From Rhizobium sp. SEMIA4064 (lineage in GTDB: Bacteria > Pseudomonadota > Alphaproteobacteria > Rhizobiales > Rhizobiaceae): a DNA stretch of 64,000 bases. The stretch is taken from contig NZ_PYJN01000010.1 of assembly GCF_003025035.1 (NCBI RefSeq), positions 62,001 to 126,000 of the forward strand. The letters run 5' to 3'. Below are positions 8,009-16,972 of this stretch, one piece after another. The position numbers were made by a program, and so were the translations under genes. Below the pieces are notes generated by a model, which saw nothing but the letters and a program-made list of their open reading frames with translations, did no database searches and had not been told where the DNA came from. Position 1 is the first letter of the stretch; each line of letters begins with the position of its first letter.

Positions 8009-8064
8009 GGTTCCCGGTAGGCTGGCGGCAGGTCTAGCTGCGCCTCACACCGGTGCCGGGAACC
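8009..8064 (-). repeat. inverted repeat in the cysH-cysD gap
   Basis: GGTTCCCGG (8009-8017) and CCGGGAACC (8056-8064) are perfect 9-base inverted copies with a 38-base spacer, filling most of the space between the cysH stop (8076) and the cysD start (7947). It could form a long-looped RNA structure that tunes downstream expression. No T-run follows, so a full terminator is unlikely. Confidence 0.45.
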
Positions 8065-8075
8065 GGCGGGAGATG

Positions 8076-8807
8076 TCACTGTGCAGCGGTTTCCTCATGA
8101 ACATGCAGGCCGCATTCGCGCTTCTCGTCGTTTTCCCACCACCAGCGACCGGCCCGCTCGGGCTCGCCCGGTTTGATGGCGCGGGTGCAGGGTTCACAGC
8201 CGATAGAGGGATAACCGCGCTGATGCAATGGGTTCACCGGCACGCTGTTGTCGGCGACATAGGCGCGGATCACGTCGATGTCCCAGTCGGCAAGCGGGTT
8301 GACCTTGATGAGATTGCGCTCGGGGTCGTATTCGGCAAAAGGCGTATCGGCACGATTGGCCGACTGGCCGCGACGCAGGCCGGTGACCCAGATCGTTGCG
8401 CCGGAAAGTGCGCGCGCAAGCGGCTTCAGCTTGCGCACGCCACAACAGGCATGACGGGCTTCGACGCTCTCATAGAAACCGTTGAGACCATATTTCTCTG
8501 CATAGGCATCGATGTCGGCCTGTTCCGGCTCGTAACGGGTGATGCGGATATCGTATTGGCTTTCGGTTTCATCGATCAGCGCCAGCGTTTCCGGAAAAAG
8601 ACGGCCGGTCTGCAGCGTCGCAACTTCGATCGGCAGGCGATGATTGCCGATCTCTGCGGTGATAACCTGATCTTCGATCCCGAGGGAGGTCGTAAAGACG
8701 GCATGGCCGCCGAGGCCGGCGACCAGAGACAGACGGCCCGCGAGATCGAGCGCCGCCAACCGGCTGTTCAGCGTTCCGGCTTCTTCGATAAGATTGATGG
8801 CAGTCAT
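8076..8807 (-). CDS. cysH: adenylyl-sulfate (APS) reductase, CysH
   Basis: Reduces activated sulfate to sulfite using thioredoxin. It has 243 residues. The paired cysteines HACCGVRKLKP and GCEPCTRAIKPGEPERAGRW are the CC...CxxC ligands of a [4Fe-4S] cluster, which mark the APS-using (plant-type/assimilatory bacterial) enzymes rather than the cluster-free PAPS enzymes. KRECGLHVH near the C-terminus carries the catalytic cysteine. SLGIEDQV is the P-loop-like part. First gene of a probable cysH-cysD-cysN operon; divergent Rrf2 regulator upstream. Direct use of APS explains why no APS kinase is encoded here. Confidence 0.95.
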   Translation of the reverse strand: MTAINLIEEAGTLNSRLAALDLAGRLSLVAGLGGHAVFTTSLGIEDQVITAEIGNHRLPIEVATLQTGRLFPETLALIDETESQYDIRITRYEPEQADIDAYAEKYGLNGFYESVEARHACCGVRKLKPLARALSGATIWVTGLRRGQSANRADTPFAEYDPERNLIKVNPLADWDIDVIRAYVADNSVPVNPLHQRGYPSIGCEPCTRAIKPGEPERAGRWWWENDEKRECGLHVHEETAAQ

Positions 8808-9297
8808 GGAGAATCCTGTCCTGATATTGGACCGGAGTATCGCAGCTTGTCAGGGGGGCGGACAGAAAAATGGATTTCGAAAGCGAGGGAATAGAGAGCA
8901 AATATCTCCATGAAGCCGCGCCCATGCGGAAAAGCGACCGCCTCGGCTGTTAACCAAGACGTTTTGCCCTCTGAGGCCGGTCGGCGCAGCGGCACCGATA
9001 AGACTAGTCATATCTAAGTGCTTGCTTTAATGTCTATAGAAATAGTAGGGTTACACGCGGCTTGTCAAACGGAAATCGGAAGTGATGGCCAAAAAGATGC
9101 GGAACGCCGAATTTTGCCCTAAACTGTGGGCATAGCGATAAGAATGAAAACAAGGCTGGGTTGCCGGCACGACCCAAGCTTTTCATTATCTGCGTGTAAA
9201 TGCGGGATGGAAGCTTGGTAAAAGTATTGAGAGTTCCGAAACGATGTGGCCGGATGTATCGGGTAAGCGCATCGTATGTGTGTGTAGACGGTTCGAA
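8808..9297. other. cysH / Rrf2-regulator divergent intergenic region
   Basis: 490 bases without a credible gene. The part nearest cysH (8808-9060) probably holds its promoter. A small palindrome CTATAGAAATAG (9034-9045, arms CTAT/ATAG) lies in an AT-rich patch and is a candidate binding site for the adjacent Rrf2-type regulator. A weak stem TGGGTTG/CGACCCA (9157-9176) precedes a short T-run. Frames crossing the region have no recognisable product. Confidence 0.4.
9034..9045. promoter_or_regulatory. candidate operator upstream of cysH
   Basis: CTATAGAAATAG has perfect 4-base arms around a 4-base centre, in the AT-rich part of the cysH upstream region. The site is short and unproven; it was picked for its place between cysH and a divergent Rrf2 regulator. 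Confidence 0.25.
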
Positions 9298-9744
9298 ATG
9301 ATCACTCAGAAAGCAAAATATGCGTTGCGGGCGCTGTCTGCTCTGGCTCAGGCCGAAGCGGGAGAGCCGGTTATGATTTCCGATATTGCCGCGCAGCAGA
9401 AAATCCCGAAGAAATTTCTGGAGCAGATCCTTCTCGACCTGAAACATCAGGGCATCGTCATCAGCCGTCGCGGCAAACAGGGCGGTTATCTCCTGCGCAA
9501 GCCTGCGAACGAAATCACCTTCGGCGAGATCCTGCGCATCATCGACGGGCCGATCGCGCCATTGCCCTGTCTTTCCATTACCGCCTATCGTCGCTGCGAC
9601 GATTGCGACGGCGAGCAAACCTGCGAAATCCGCCACGTTTTCGCCAGGGTTGCCGATGCCACCCGCAAGGTCCTGTTCTCGACCACCATCGCCGATGCAG
9701 TGGCGCTGCCCAATACCACGGAAGTCGCTCGGCTGCTGGCTTGA
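9298..9744 (+). CDS. Rrf2-family transcriptional regulator, cysteine-containing
   Basis: 148 residues. The N-terminal winged helix is typical of Rrf2/IscR/CymR proteins: MITQKAKYALRAL, SDIAAQQKIPKKFLEQILLDL (recognition helix region, split here as residues 28-48), and the wing RRGKQGGYLLRKPANEI. Cys91, Cys100, Cys103 and Cys109 sit where IscR-type proteins bind an Fe-S cluster, so a redox- or Fe-S-linked signal is plausible. It is divergent from cysHDN, suggesting control of sulfate assimilation. ATG 9298 is chosen over an in-frame ATG at 9244 because the family begins with this sequence. Confidence 0.9.
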   Translation: MITQKAKYALRALSALAQAEAGEPVMISDIAAQQKIPKKFLEQILLDLKHQGIVISRRGKQGGYLLRKPANEITFGEILRIIDGPIAPLPCLSITAYRRCDDCDGEQTCEIRHVFARVADATRKVLFSTTIADAVALPNTTEVARLLA

Positions 9745-9802
9745 TGAGGCTTCGGCTGGCGGTATGCTCCTCGCCGGCTTCCTTCTCGATCGCCCGCGGA
9801 AC

Positions 9803-11452
9803 TTACCGATCGCTCACCGTCCAGCGCGGGTTGATCCAGGGCTCCTGGTTCGATCGCGCCAGCCTTGGCTTGCCGAGAATATGGTCGGCGGCTTTTTCGC
9901 CGGTCATGATAGAGGGGCCATTGAGATTGCCGTAGGTGACATGTGGGAAGATCGAGCTGTCGGCGACGCGCAGGCCATCGACGCCGATAACGCGCGTGTC
10001 CGGGTCGACCACGGCCATCGGATCGTCCTTCGAGCCCATCTTGCAGGTGCCGCAGGGATGATAGGCGCTCTCCAGATGCTCGCGGAGGAAGGCGTCGATC
10101 TGATCGTCGGTCTGGACGTCCGGTCCGGGCTGGATTTCCGGGCCGCGATATTCGTTGAAAGCCTCCTGCCCGAAGATTTCGCGCGTGAGCCGCACGCAGT
10201 GGCGGAATTTTTCCCAGTCCTCCGGATGGCTCATATAGTTGAAGCGGATGACGGGATCGGCCTTGGGATCTGAGGAGCGCAGCGTCACAGCGCCGCGTGA
10301 TTTCGACAGGTTATAGCCGACATGCGCCTGGAATCCGTGGCTCTTCGCCGCCGCCTTGCCGTCATAGCTGATAGCGACCGGCAGGAAGTGATATTGGATA
10401 TCGGGCTGCTTGACTCCTGGTGCGGATCGCACGAAAGCGCAGGCTTCGAACTGGTTGGAGGTTCCGAGGCCGGATTTGAAGAACATCCATTGCGCCCCGG
10501 CAATGCCCTGCATGTACCAGGGCAGCCAGGAATACAGCGAAACCGGCTTCAGGCTGGTCTGCTGGAAATAGAATTCCATGTGGTCCTGCAGATTGGCGCC
10601 GACGCCCGGCCGGTTCACCTTCACCTCGATGCCCATCTCCTGCAGATGCGCGCCGGGGCCGATGCCTGAGAGCATCAGCAGCTTCGGCGAGTTGAAGGAG
10701 GAGGCCGAAACGATGACCTCGCGGTTCGCCTTGACGATCTCGACCTTGCCGCCGCGCTCGATCTCGACGCCGGTCGCACGGCCGTTTTCGATCACCACCT
10801 TGCGGGCGAGGCAACGGATCAGTTGGACATTCGGCCGTTTCAGCGCCGGCTTCAGATAGGCCGTCGCCGCGGACCAGCGCCGACCGGCCCATGTCGTCTG
10901 CTCCATCAGGCCGAAGCCTTCCTGCTTGCCGCCGTTATAATCCTCGGTCGCCTCAAAGCCCGCCTGCTTGCCGGCTTCGATGAAAGCGTGGAACAGCGGA
11001 TTGCGGGCATCGCCGCGCCGGACATGCAGAGGACCGTCGGTCCCGCGCCAGCCCTCTTCGCCGCCATGCGAATGCTCCATCCGCTTGAAATAAGGGAGTA
11101 CGTCGGCATAGGCCCAGCCTTGAGCGCCGAGCTCTTCCCAGCGGTTGAAATCCTCCGCGTGACCTCTGACGTAGACCATGCCGTTGATCGAGGACGAGCC
11201 GCCGATGACCTTGCCGCGCGGCGCGGTGATGCGCCGGTTGTTGAGCTGCGGCTCCGGCTCGGAAAGGTAACCCCAATTGTAGCGGCTCATGCTCATCGGC
11301 CAGGCAAGCGCCGCCGGCATCTGGATGAACGGGCCGATGTCGCTGCCGCCGAATTCAAGCACGATGACTGAATTCTTACCATCCTCCGACAGCCGGTAGG
11401 CCATGGCGGAGCCGGCGGAACCTGAGCCGATGATGACGAAATCTGCCTGCAT
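9803..11452 (-). CDS. betA: choline dehydrogenase, BetA
   Basis: FAD-dependent GMC-family oxidoreductase that oxidises choline to betaine aldehyde at the inner membrane. Its 549 residues are the usual BetA length. The Rossmann FAD motif is [19 protein letters not shown] (about 5-23), followed by the GMC signature [18 protein letters not shown] and a second signature in [24 protein letters not shown] near the C-terminus is the active-site region, followed by [17 protein letters not shown]. It is the last gene of betI-betB-betA; a repeat element occupies the betB-betA gap. Confidence 0.95.
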   Translation of the reverse strand: MQADFVIIGSGSAGSAMAYRLSEDGKNSVIVLEFGGSDIGPFIQMPAALAWPMSMSRYNWGYLSEPEPQLNNRRITAPRGKVIGGSSSINGMVYVRGHAEDFNRWEELGAQGWAYADVLPYFKRMEHSHGGEEGWRGTDGPLHVRRGDARNPLFHAFIEAGKQAGFEATEDYNGGKQEGFGLMEQTTWAGRRWSAATAYLKPALKRPNVQLIRCLARKVVIENGRATGVEIERGGKVEIVKANREVIVSASSFNSPKLLMLSGIGPGAHLQEMGIEVKVNRPGVGANLQDHMEFYFQQTSLKPVSLYSWLPWYMQGIAGAQWMFFKSGLGTSNQFEACAFVRSAPGVKQPDIQYHFLPVAISYDGKAAAKSHGFQAHVGYNLSKSRGAVTLRSSDPKADPVIRFNYMSHPEDWEKFRHCVRLTREIFGQEAFNEYRGPEIQPGPDVQTDDQIDAFLREHLESAYHPCGTCKMGSKDDPMAVVDPDTRVIGVDGLRVADSSIFPHVTYGNLNGPSIMTGEKAADHILGKPRLARSNQEPWINPRWTVSDR

Positions 11453-11471
11453 TTTTGTCTCCCTGTGGCCG

Positions 11472-11602
11472 CCTCGATCCTTCGAGGCCCGCCTTTGGCG
11501 AGCACCTCAGGATGAGGCGGATCATCGTTCGCGCTTGCGGTTGGTCGTTCTCGACCTCACCCTGAGGTGCCGCTGTTGGCGACCTCGAAAGGCGAGGTCG
11601 AG
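11472..11602. repeat. pair of rhizobial palindromic intergenic repeats between betB and betA
   Basis: Copy 1 (11472-11517) and copy 2 (11550-11602) share the blocks TTCGAGG, CGCC, CACCTCAGG and TGAGG but in opposite orientation, so together they form a large imperfect inverted repeat. Each copy also folds on itself (for example CTCGACCTC/GAGGTCGAG at the ends of copy 2). From general familiarity, similar sequences are scattered through Rhizobiales intergenic DNA. Here it lies inside an operon and would be transcribed. Confidence 0.75.
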
Positions 11603-11615
11603 CCCCGAGGTTGCG

Positions 11616-13085
11616 TTAGTAAGGTGCCTGCACCGGGCTCATCCCCACATAGACCGTCTTCAGTTCGGAATAATGCTCGAGCGCGGCCAGCGAATTTTCG
11701 CGGCCGAAGCCGGATTGCTTGGAGCCGCCGAAGGGGATTTCGACCGGGGCAAGGTTGTACGAGTTGATCCACAGCGTGCCGGCTTCGAGCTGGTCGACGA
11801 CGCGATGCGCGCGGGTGAGATCGGCGGTGAAGACGCCGCCGGACAGGCCGAATTCGGTGGCATTGGCGCGAGCGATCACCTCTGCCTCGTCATCGAAATC
11901 CAGCACGCACATGACCGGGCCAAAGATCTCCTCGCGGGCGATGGTCATTTCGTCGGTCACGTCTGCAAAGACGGTCGGCTGAACGTAATAGCCTTCGCCG
12001 GCGACATTGTTGGGAATGCCGCCGCCGGCCACCAGCGTGGCGCCCTCCGCCTTGCCCTTCTCGATATAGGACAGCACCTTCTCGCGCTGCGCCCAGGACA
12101 CCATCGGGCCGATTTGCGTTGCCTCGTCCATGGGGTCGCCGATCACCATGGCCTCGGTGCGGGCCTTCAGGCGCTTCAGGAATTCGGACTTGATCTTCCT
12201 GTTGACGAAGACGCGCGTGCCGTTCGAGCAGACCTGGCCGGTCGAATAGAAATTGCCGAGCATGGCCCCGCCGATGGCGCTGTCGAGATCGGCATCGTCA
12301 AAGACGATCAGGGGCGACTTGCCGCCGAGCTCCATGGTGACGTGCTTCAGGCTTCCCGCGGCGGATGCGGCGACCTTGCGGCCGGTCGGTACCGAGCCGG
12401 TCAGCGACACCTTGGCAACATCAGGGTGGTTGATGAGCAGCGGTCCGGTTTCGCGGTCGCCCTGGATGACGTTGTAGAGCCCCTTCGGCAGGCCGGCCTC
12501 GATCAGGATCTCGGCGATCTTCAGCGCGCCGAGCGGCGTGTTTTCGGAAGGCTTGAACACCATGGCATTGCCGGCGACGAGGGCAGGCGCACCCTTCCAG
12601 CAGGCGATCTGCTGCGGATAGTTCCAGGCGCCGATGCCGACGCAGACGCCGAGCGGCACACGTTTGGTATAGGCAAAATCGCCGCCGAGCGGGATGTAGG
12701 AACCGTTGAGGCCGGCTGCGGCCACGCCGCCGAAGAATTCGAAGCTGTCGGCGCCCGAGGTCGGATCGGCGACGATCGTTTCCTGGATCGGCTTGCCGGT
12801 GTCGAGTGTTTCCAGTTCGGAAAGCTCACGGTTGCGCTCGCGCATGATCTCGGCGGCGCGCTTCAGGATGCGGCCACGCGCCGTCGGGCTCATCGCCGCC
12901 CATTCCGGCTGCGCGCGCTTCGCGCTGGCGATCGCCTTCTCGACGATGGCGGGAGTTGCCGCATGCAGCCGAGCAATGACTTCACCCGTCGCGGGATAGA
13001 TGCTTTCGATGGCGGTGCCATCGGTATCCTCGACATATTCCCCATCGATGAAATGCGAGGCTTTCGGCTGGGCTTTGAGGGTCAT
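11616..13085 (-). CDS. betB: betaine-aldehyde dehydrogenase, BetB
   Basis: NAD(P)-dependent oxidation of betaine aldehyde to glycine betaine, an osmoprotectant and, in rhizobia, also a nutrient. It has 489 residues of the aldehyde dehydrogenase superfamily. Motifs are [25 protein letters not shown] (cofactor region, residues about 165-190), FTGSV-like [13 protein letters not shown], the general base Glu in [10 protein letters not shown], and the nucleophile in [12 protein letters not shown]. Its start overlaps the betI stop by four bases (ATGA), showing a betI-betB-betA operon. Confidence 0.96.
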   Translation of the reverse strand: MTLKAQPKASHFIDGEYVEDTDGTAIESIYPATGEVIARLHAATPAIVEKAIASAKRAQPEWAAMSPTARGRILKRAAEIMRERNRELSELETLDTGKPIQETIVADPTSGADSFEFFGGVAAAGLNGSYIPLGGDFAYTKRVPLGVCVGIGAWNYPQQIACWKGAPALVAGNAMVFKPSENTPLGALKIAEILIEAGLPKGLYNVIQGDRETGPLLINHPDVAKVSLTGSVPTGRKVAASAAGSLKHVTMELGGKSPLIVFDDADLDSAIGGAMLGNFYSTGQVCSNGTRVFVNRKIKSEFLKRLKARTEAMVIGDPMDEATQIGPMVSWAQREKVLSYIEKGKAEGATLVAGGGIPNNVAGEGYYVQPTVFADVTDEMTIAREEIFGPVMCVLDFDDEAEVIARANATEFGLSGGVFTADLTRAHRVVDQLEAGTLWINSYNLAPVEIPFGGSKQSGFGRENSLAALEHYSELKTVYVGMSPVQAPY

Positions 13086-13699
13086 TTTATCTGTCCTTTT
13101 GAAGGGCGGCCTTTTTTGGAAAGCGGCGCGAGCAGAGCGTTGATGTAATCTTCAGTGAGCGCGATCGAAGCTTCGATGCTGATCGGCGCCGATCTCAGAC
13201 TTTGACGGATATAGAGGCCGTCGATCATCGCGGCTGCGCCTTCGGCAATACGTTCTGCGTCTTCGTGCGGACACAGTGCCTTGAGGTTGGCAAGCAGATT
13301 GGAGCGCAGCCGTCTCGCGTAGATCACAAGGAAGCGGCGCGTTTCCTCGGAACGCTGCGCCTCGGCATAGAAGGCGAGCCACGCGGCAATCGTCTCCGGC
13401 GCGAATTGATCGGCCTGGAAACTGACGCGGATGATGGCGGACAGTTTTTCTCGCGGCGTCTTTGCGGCGCTCAGCTCCATCACCACGCTGTCGCGCAGCC
13501 GCTGTAAGTGACTCCGGACGGTTTCGATCAGCAACTGTTCTTTGCTGCCGAAGTAGTGATGGGCGAGGGCAGGAGATACCCCAGCCTGCTTGGCGATTTC
13601 GGACATGGTGACGGTCAGCGAGCCGTGATCGCCGATCACGCGCATCGCCGCATCCACAAGCGCCTTGCGGCGCACCGGTTCCATTCCGACTTTCGGCAT
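13082..13699 (-). CDS. betI: transcriptional repressor BetI (TetR family)
   Basis: Choline-responsive TetR-family repressor of the bet genes. It has 205 residues. The N-terminus [19 protein letters not shown] is the classic BetI opening, followed by the helix-turn-helix [20 protein letters not shown] and a C-terminal ligand domain. I chose ATG 13699 because GAGGTGGTAT precedes it and the family starts here; the frame stays open 37 codons upstream across the operator. First gene of the operon. No choline sulfatase gene (betC), which in Sinorhizobium lies between betI and betB, is present. Confidence 0.95.
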   Translation of the reverse strand: MPKVGMEPVRRKALVDAAMRVIGDHGSLTVTMSEIAKQAGVSPALAHHYFGSKEQLLIETVRSHLQRLRDSVVMELSAAKTPREKLSAIIRVSFQADQFAPETIAAWLAFYAEAQRSEETRRFLVIYARRLRSNLLANLKALCPHEDAERIAEGAAAMIDGLYIRQSLRSAPISIEASIALTEDYINALLAPLSKKGRPSKGQIK

Positions 13700-13730
13700 A
13701 TACCACCTCGGAGTTTGAGGCATTGTATTT

Positions 13731-13750
13731 TTGATTGACTGATCAATCAA
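13731..13750. promoter_or_regulatory. palindromic operator upstream of betI
   Basis: TTGATTGACTGATCAATCAA has matching arms TTGATTG and CAATCAA around a 6-base centre, and lies 32 bases before the betI start. It has the size and symmetry of a TetR-family operator and contains half-sites like those of bet operators. BetI autoregulation is the simplest reading. Confidence 0.7.
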
Positions 13751-13846
13751 CAAAAAAGTGATGGCCGATTTGATCGACTTCTGAATCTCCTGCCGCTTTC
13801 CGAGATACATCCTGTATCATGCCCCCGGGAACGAGGAGGTGCAGTC

Positions 13847-14395
13847 ATGGTCAATGTTCTGGATGAAGTTCCGCCATCCGCCATGCGGGACAAGTGGGGA
13901 TGGTTCGTTGCGCTCGGTGTGTTTCTGCTCATTTGCGGCGGGATCGCACTCGGCAATCTCTTCATCGCCACGGTCGTATCGGTCTATTACATCGGCATGC
14001 TGATGCTGATCGGCGGGGTCATTCACCTGGCGCATGCCTTTCAGGTCCGCGGATGGGAGCATATTCTCTTCTGGGTGCTCAGCGGCCTGCTCTATACGCT
14101 CGCCGGCATTCTTGCTTTTGCCAATCCCTTGCTCGTCTCCGAAGCTTTGACGATGTTTCTTGCCATTGCATTGCTGATTGCGGGCACATTTCGCGTCTGG
14201 GTCGGCCGCAAGGTAAAGCCGGAACGGGGCTGGATATGGATCGTCATCGGCGGTGTGGTGACGGCGCTCGCCGGCATTGCGATCGCTGTCGGTTGGCCGG
14301 TCAATAGTCTCTGGATTCTTGGCCTGTTCCTGGCGCTCGACCTGATTTTTCAAGGCTGGACGCTGATGGCCTTTGGCCTCGCTCTTAGGCAGTAG
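13847..14395 (+). CDS. HdeD-family (DUF308) membrane protein
   Basis: 182 residues with six hydrophobic segments arranged as three helical pairs (about 19-37, 43-62, 73-92, 98-115, 126-145 and 150-172), the pattern of HdeD/DUF308 proteins. HdeD is linked to acid and high-density stress in enterics; the molecular activity is unknown. A GAGGAGGTGCAGTC ribosome-binding site precedes ATG 13847. It is divergent from betI across about 150 bases that include the betI operator. Confidence 0.8.
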   Translation: MVNVLDEVPPSAMRDKWGWFVALGVFLLICGGIALGNLFIATVVSVYYIGMLMLIGGVIHLAHAFQVRGWEHILFWVLSGLLYTLAGILAFANPLLVSEALTMFLAIALLIAGTFRVWVGRKVKPERGWIWIVIGGVVTALAGIAIAVGWPVNSLWILGLFLALDLIFQGWTLMAFGLALRQ

Positions 14396-14628
14396 CGGGC
14401 GGGTAAAGAGGGGCTAACGAACTACTACTTTTTGACAAGAGGCGTGAGCGGCGTTACTCTTTGAGGGCTTCCGTCGAGGACGGAGTGGCGCTGACTGACG
14501 TAACGGTAGGCGCCGTTATCTGGAGCATGCGTATCTATCAAGACGCGCCTTCGAAGCTCCAACGACATGCATTTGAATATATCTCCAGCAAACAGTTTTT
14601 CTTAAGAACTAAAAAAGGGAGAAATATC

Positions 14629-14880
14629 ATGCCGATGGTAACGGTTTCCATCTCTCCGCTTCAGGCTGCTGGCATCCGCGCGGCTGTCGACACCGGAACA
14701 TATGCTTCGAGCAGCGAGGTAGTGCGCGAGGCGTTGCGCATGTGGGATGCCGCGCGCAAGCGTGGTGAGATCTGCGATGTACCCCGTGCAGCCAACGATC
14801 CTGAGAGCGTGGCGAAAAGCAGCCGCTGTGTTGCCGACATGTTTGCTGATTACGAGGCGGAAAGACGCCGGCATAACTGA
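14629..14880 (+). CDS. ParD-like ribbon-helix-helix antitoxin, orphan
   Basis: 83 residues. The first 45, with VTVSISPLQAAGIRAAVDTG then YASSSEVVREALRMWDAA, match the RHH DNA-binding domain of ParD/CopG-type antitoxins. The charged C-terminus (VADMFADYEAERRRHN) would be the toxin-binding tail. ATG 14629 follows an AAAGGGAGAA ribosome-binding site; the frame is open 56 codons further upstream, without family similarity. No ParE/RelE toxin follows: the next gene starts 200 bases downstream and encodes a signalling protein. It is either a solitary antitoxin, perhaps guarding against distant toxins, or a remnant. Confidence 0.75.
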   Translation: MPMVTVSISPLQAAGIRAAVDTGTYASSSEVVREALRMWDAARKRGEICDVPRAANDPESVAKSSRCVADMFADYEAERRRHN

Positions 14881-15087
14881 GCGGCGAATACAACATCCTT
14901 GACGAGATGACCGGCCGCCGCCCCTGGATAGAGGCGGCTAAGCTACGGTTAATGCCCTTTTACCATTCACGAAACTTTCACATCCGGGAAAGATTTCCTT
15001 GACGCTTGTGACGCATCTTGAGCCGAAAACGCGCCAAATCCAAAGTTTTACCCAAAACTTAGTCAAAATTCTTAAGTGGAGATGGGC

Positions 15088-16893
15088 ATGTCCCTGACTG
15101 CCGCCATCGAGCCGGGCGTATTGCGCCGGTATGCCAGCGACCAGATTGTCATGCTTGCCAAACTCGTCATCGAAAATGCTTTCCAGGCGATTGTCGAGGT
15201 GGGTACCGGCGCGGTTTTCGGTTATGAATCCTTGATGCGCGGGCAAGAACGCATCGGCTTCGACAGCCCGATCCAAATCCTCGACGAGGCCGAGCGCACC
15301 GGCCAGCTCTTCGGCCTAGAACAGATGACAATGAGCCGGGCGCTGGCGAAGTTTGCGACCCTTGCCAATGTTCGAACCGCGACCCTCTTCCTCAATCTCG
15401 ACGTCCGGCTGATCCCGCAGGGCGAAACGCTGGTCGGCGGTTTGCTGCAGCACATGAAGAAGGCCGGTATCGCACCGTCCTCCGTCTGCTTCGAATTTTC
15501 CGAGCGCTTCGACAACACCAGCGTGCCGGAATTCGGCGATCTGGTCGCCAAGCTGCGCGGCGCCGGCTTCAAGCTGGCGATCGATGATTTCGGTGTCGGT
15601 CACGGCGAGATGAAGCTGCTGTCGGACTATCCTGTCGACTATCTCAAGATCGACCGGCATTTCGTCTCCAATATCGATCGCAACGCCCGCAAGCGCCACA
15701 TTCTGAGAAACCTCGTCCATATCGCCCATGTCCTTGGTACCCGCGTCATCGCCGAAGGCATCGAGACGGAGGCGGAGTTCCTGATCTGCCGCGAATTCGG
15801 GGTCGATCTTGTCCAGGGCTGGTTCATTGCCCGTCCGACGACGCTGATCAACGAGCTGAAGCCCAGCTTTCCGCATCTGCAGGATCTCGGCAAAATGGCT
15901 CGCAACAGCCAATCGCTGGACGAAATTCTCATCCGCAAGCAGATCGAAGTGCTGCCGACCATCCGCGAGAATGACAGCATCGACAGCGTTTTCGAACTCT
16001 TCCGCCGCAATCCGCGGCGGGCCTATTTCCCGGTCGTCAACGCCAATGGCGAGCCGCGCGGCATCATCCACGAATACCGGCTCAAGGAATATATCTACCA
16101 GCCCTTCGGCCGCGACCTGTTGAAGAACAAGGTTTATGAACGCTCGATCTCGCATTTCGTCGAGATGGCGCCGATCGTGGGTCTGGATTCTGACGCCGAT
16201 ACGCTGATGACGATCTTCGCCAATATGGAAAGCAGCAATTGTCTGATCGTCACCGAGGGCACGCACTATGCCGGCATCGTCTCGGCGGCTTCGCTGATCA
16301 AGGTCATCAACGAGAAGCAGCTCAAGATCGCGCAGGATCAGAACCCACTGACCGGCCTGCCGGGCAATCGCGCCATTCATGATTTCATGCAGAATGCCGG
16401 TCGCGACGGCGACGAGATCAGGCACTTCTGCTATTGCGATTTCGATAATTTCAAGCCGTTCAACGATGCCTACGGCTTCCACCTCGGCGACCATGCCATC
16501 TCGCTGTTTGCGGCGCTGATGCGGCGTTACTTTTTTGCCGAGCGCCATTTCCTCGGCCATGTCGGCGGCGATGATTTCTTCATCGGCGTGACCGGCTGGA
16601 ATCTTGACGAATTGCGCGAGGTTCTGGATCGGCTGCTGGCCGATTTCCATGCCGACGTCTTGGAGTTCTATTCGGCCGAAGACCGCGCCGCCGGCCGCAT
16701 CCGCGGGCACGACCGCAGCGGCGCGGAGACGATGTTCCCGCTGATGCGTTGCTCCATCGGCATTCTCGAAATGCCCGAAGGGCTGGTTATCGACAATATC
16801 AATCGCGTCAGCACCTCGATCGCCGGCATCAAGACAAGGGCGAAGGAAGACGAAACCGGCGTTGCCTTCCTGAGTCTGGGCGAGACTAATTGA
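15088..16893 (+). CDS. EAL-CBS-CBS-GGDEF cyclic-di-GMP signalling protein
   Basis: 601-residue cytoplasmic protein. The N-terminal EAL phosphodiesterase domain (about 25-260) has ESL in place of EAL (Glu47), a substrate-binding Asn in FLNLDVR, FEFSERF, AIDDFGVGHGE, YLKIDRHF and IAEGIETE, so the metal ligands look intact. A tandem CBS pair (about 275-405) follows, with FPVVNANGEPRGIIHE and CLIVTEGTHYAGIVS. A C-terminal GGDEF domain (about 420-595) has FDNFKPFNDAYGFHLGD and a GGDDF signature (493-497). The EAL-first order is the reverse of the common GGDEF-EAL order. I chose ATG 15088 for the GGAG at 15078; GTG 15076 and ATG 15082 are alternatives. Confidence 0.9.
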   Translation: MSLTAAIEPGVLRRYASDQIVMLAKLVIENAFQAIVEVGTGAVFGYESLMRGQERIGFDSPIQILDEAERTGQLFGLEQMTMSRALAKFATLANVRTATLFLNLDVRLIPQGETLVGGLLQHMKKAGIAPSSVCFEFSERFDNTSVPEFGDLVAKLRGAGFKLAIDDFGVGHGEMKLLSDYPVDYLKIDRHFVSNIDRNARKRHILRNLVHIAHVLGTRVIAEGIETEAEFLICREFGVDLVQGWFIARPTTLINELKPSFPHLQDLGKMARNSQSLDEILIRKQIEVLPTIRENDSIDSVFELFRRNPRRAYFPVVNANGEPRGIIHEYRLKEYIYQPFGRDLLKNKVYERSISHFVEMAPIVGLDSDADTLMTIFANMESSNCLIVTEGTHYAGIVSAASLIKVINEKQLKIAQDQNPLTGLPGNRAIHDFMQNAGRDGDEIRHFCYCDFDNFKPFNDAYGFHLGDHAISLFAALMRRYFFAERHFLGHVGGDDFFIGVTGWNLDELREVLDRLLADFHADVLEFYSAEDRAAGRIRGHDRSGAETMFPLMRCSIGILEMPEGLVIDNINRVSTSIAGIKTRAKEDETGVAFLSLGETN

Positions 16894-16972
16894 CGCCCTC
16901 CCATACCGGCTTCTTTTCAATCGGCATGCGCTAAACTATCTCCATTGCTTTGCTGGGAGAGGAGAGTGAGTC

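Noticed and set aside
8004..8894. 296-codon plus-strand frame antisense to cysH
   Set aside because: Shadow of cysH; all motifs lie in the minus-strand frame.
11403..13148. 581-codon plus-strand frame across betB
   Set aside because: Shadow of betB/betA, crosses the intergenic repeat, no recognisable domain.
14881..15087. Possible ParE toxin after the ParD-like antitoxin
   Set aside because: Only about 200 bases are available and no frame resembles ParE or RelE.
15316..16920. 534-codon minus-strand frame across the EAL-GGDEF gene
   Set aside because: Antisense shadow; the plus-strand gene has full domain structure.
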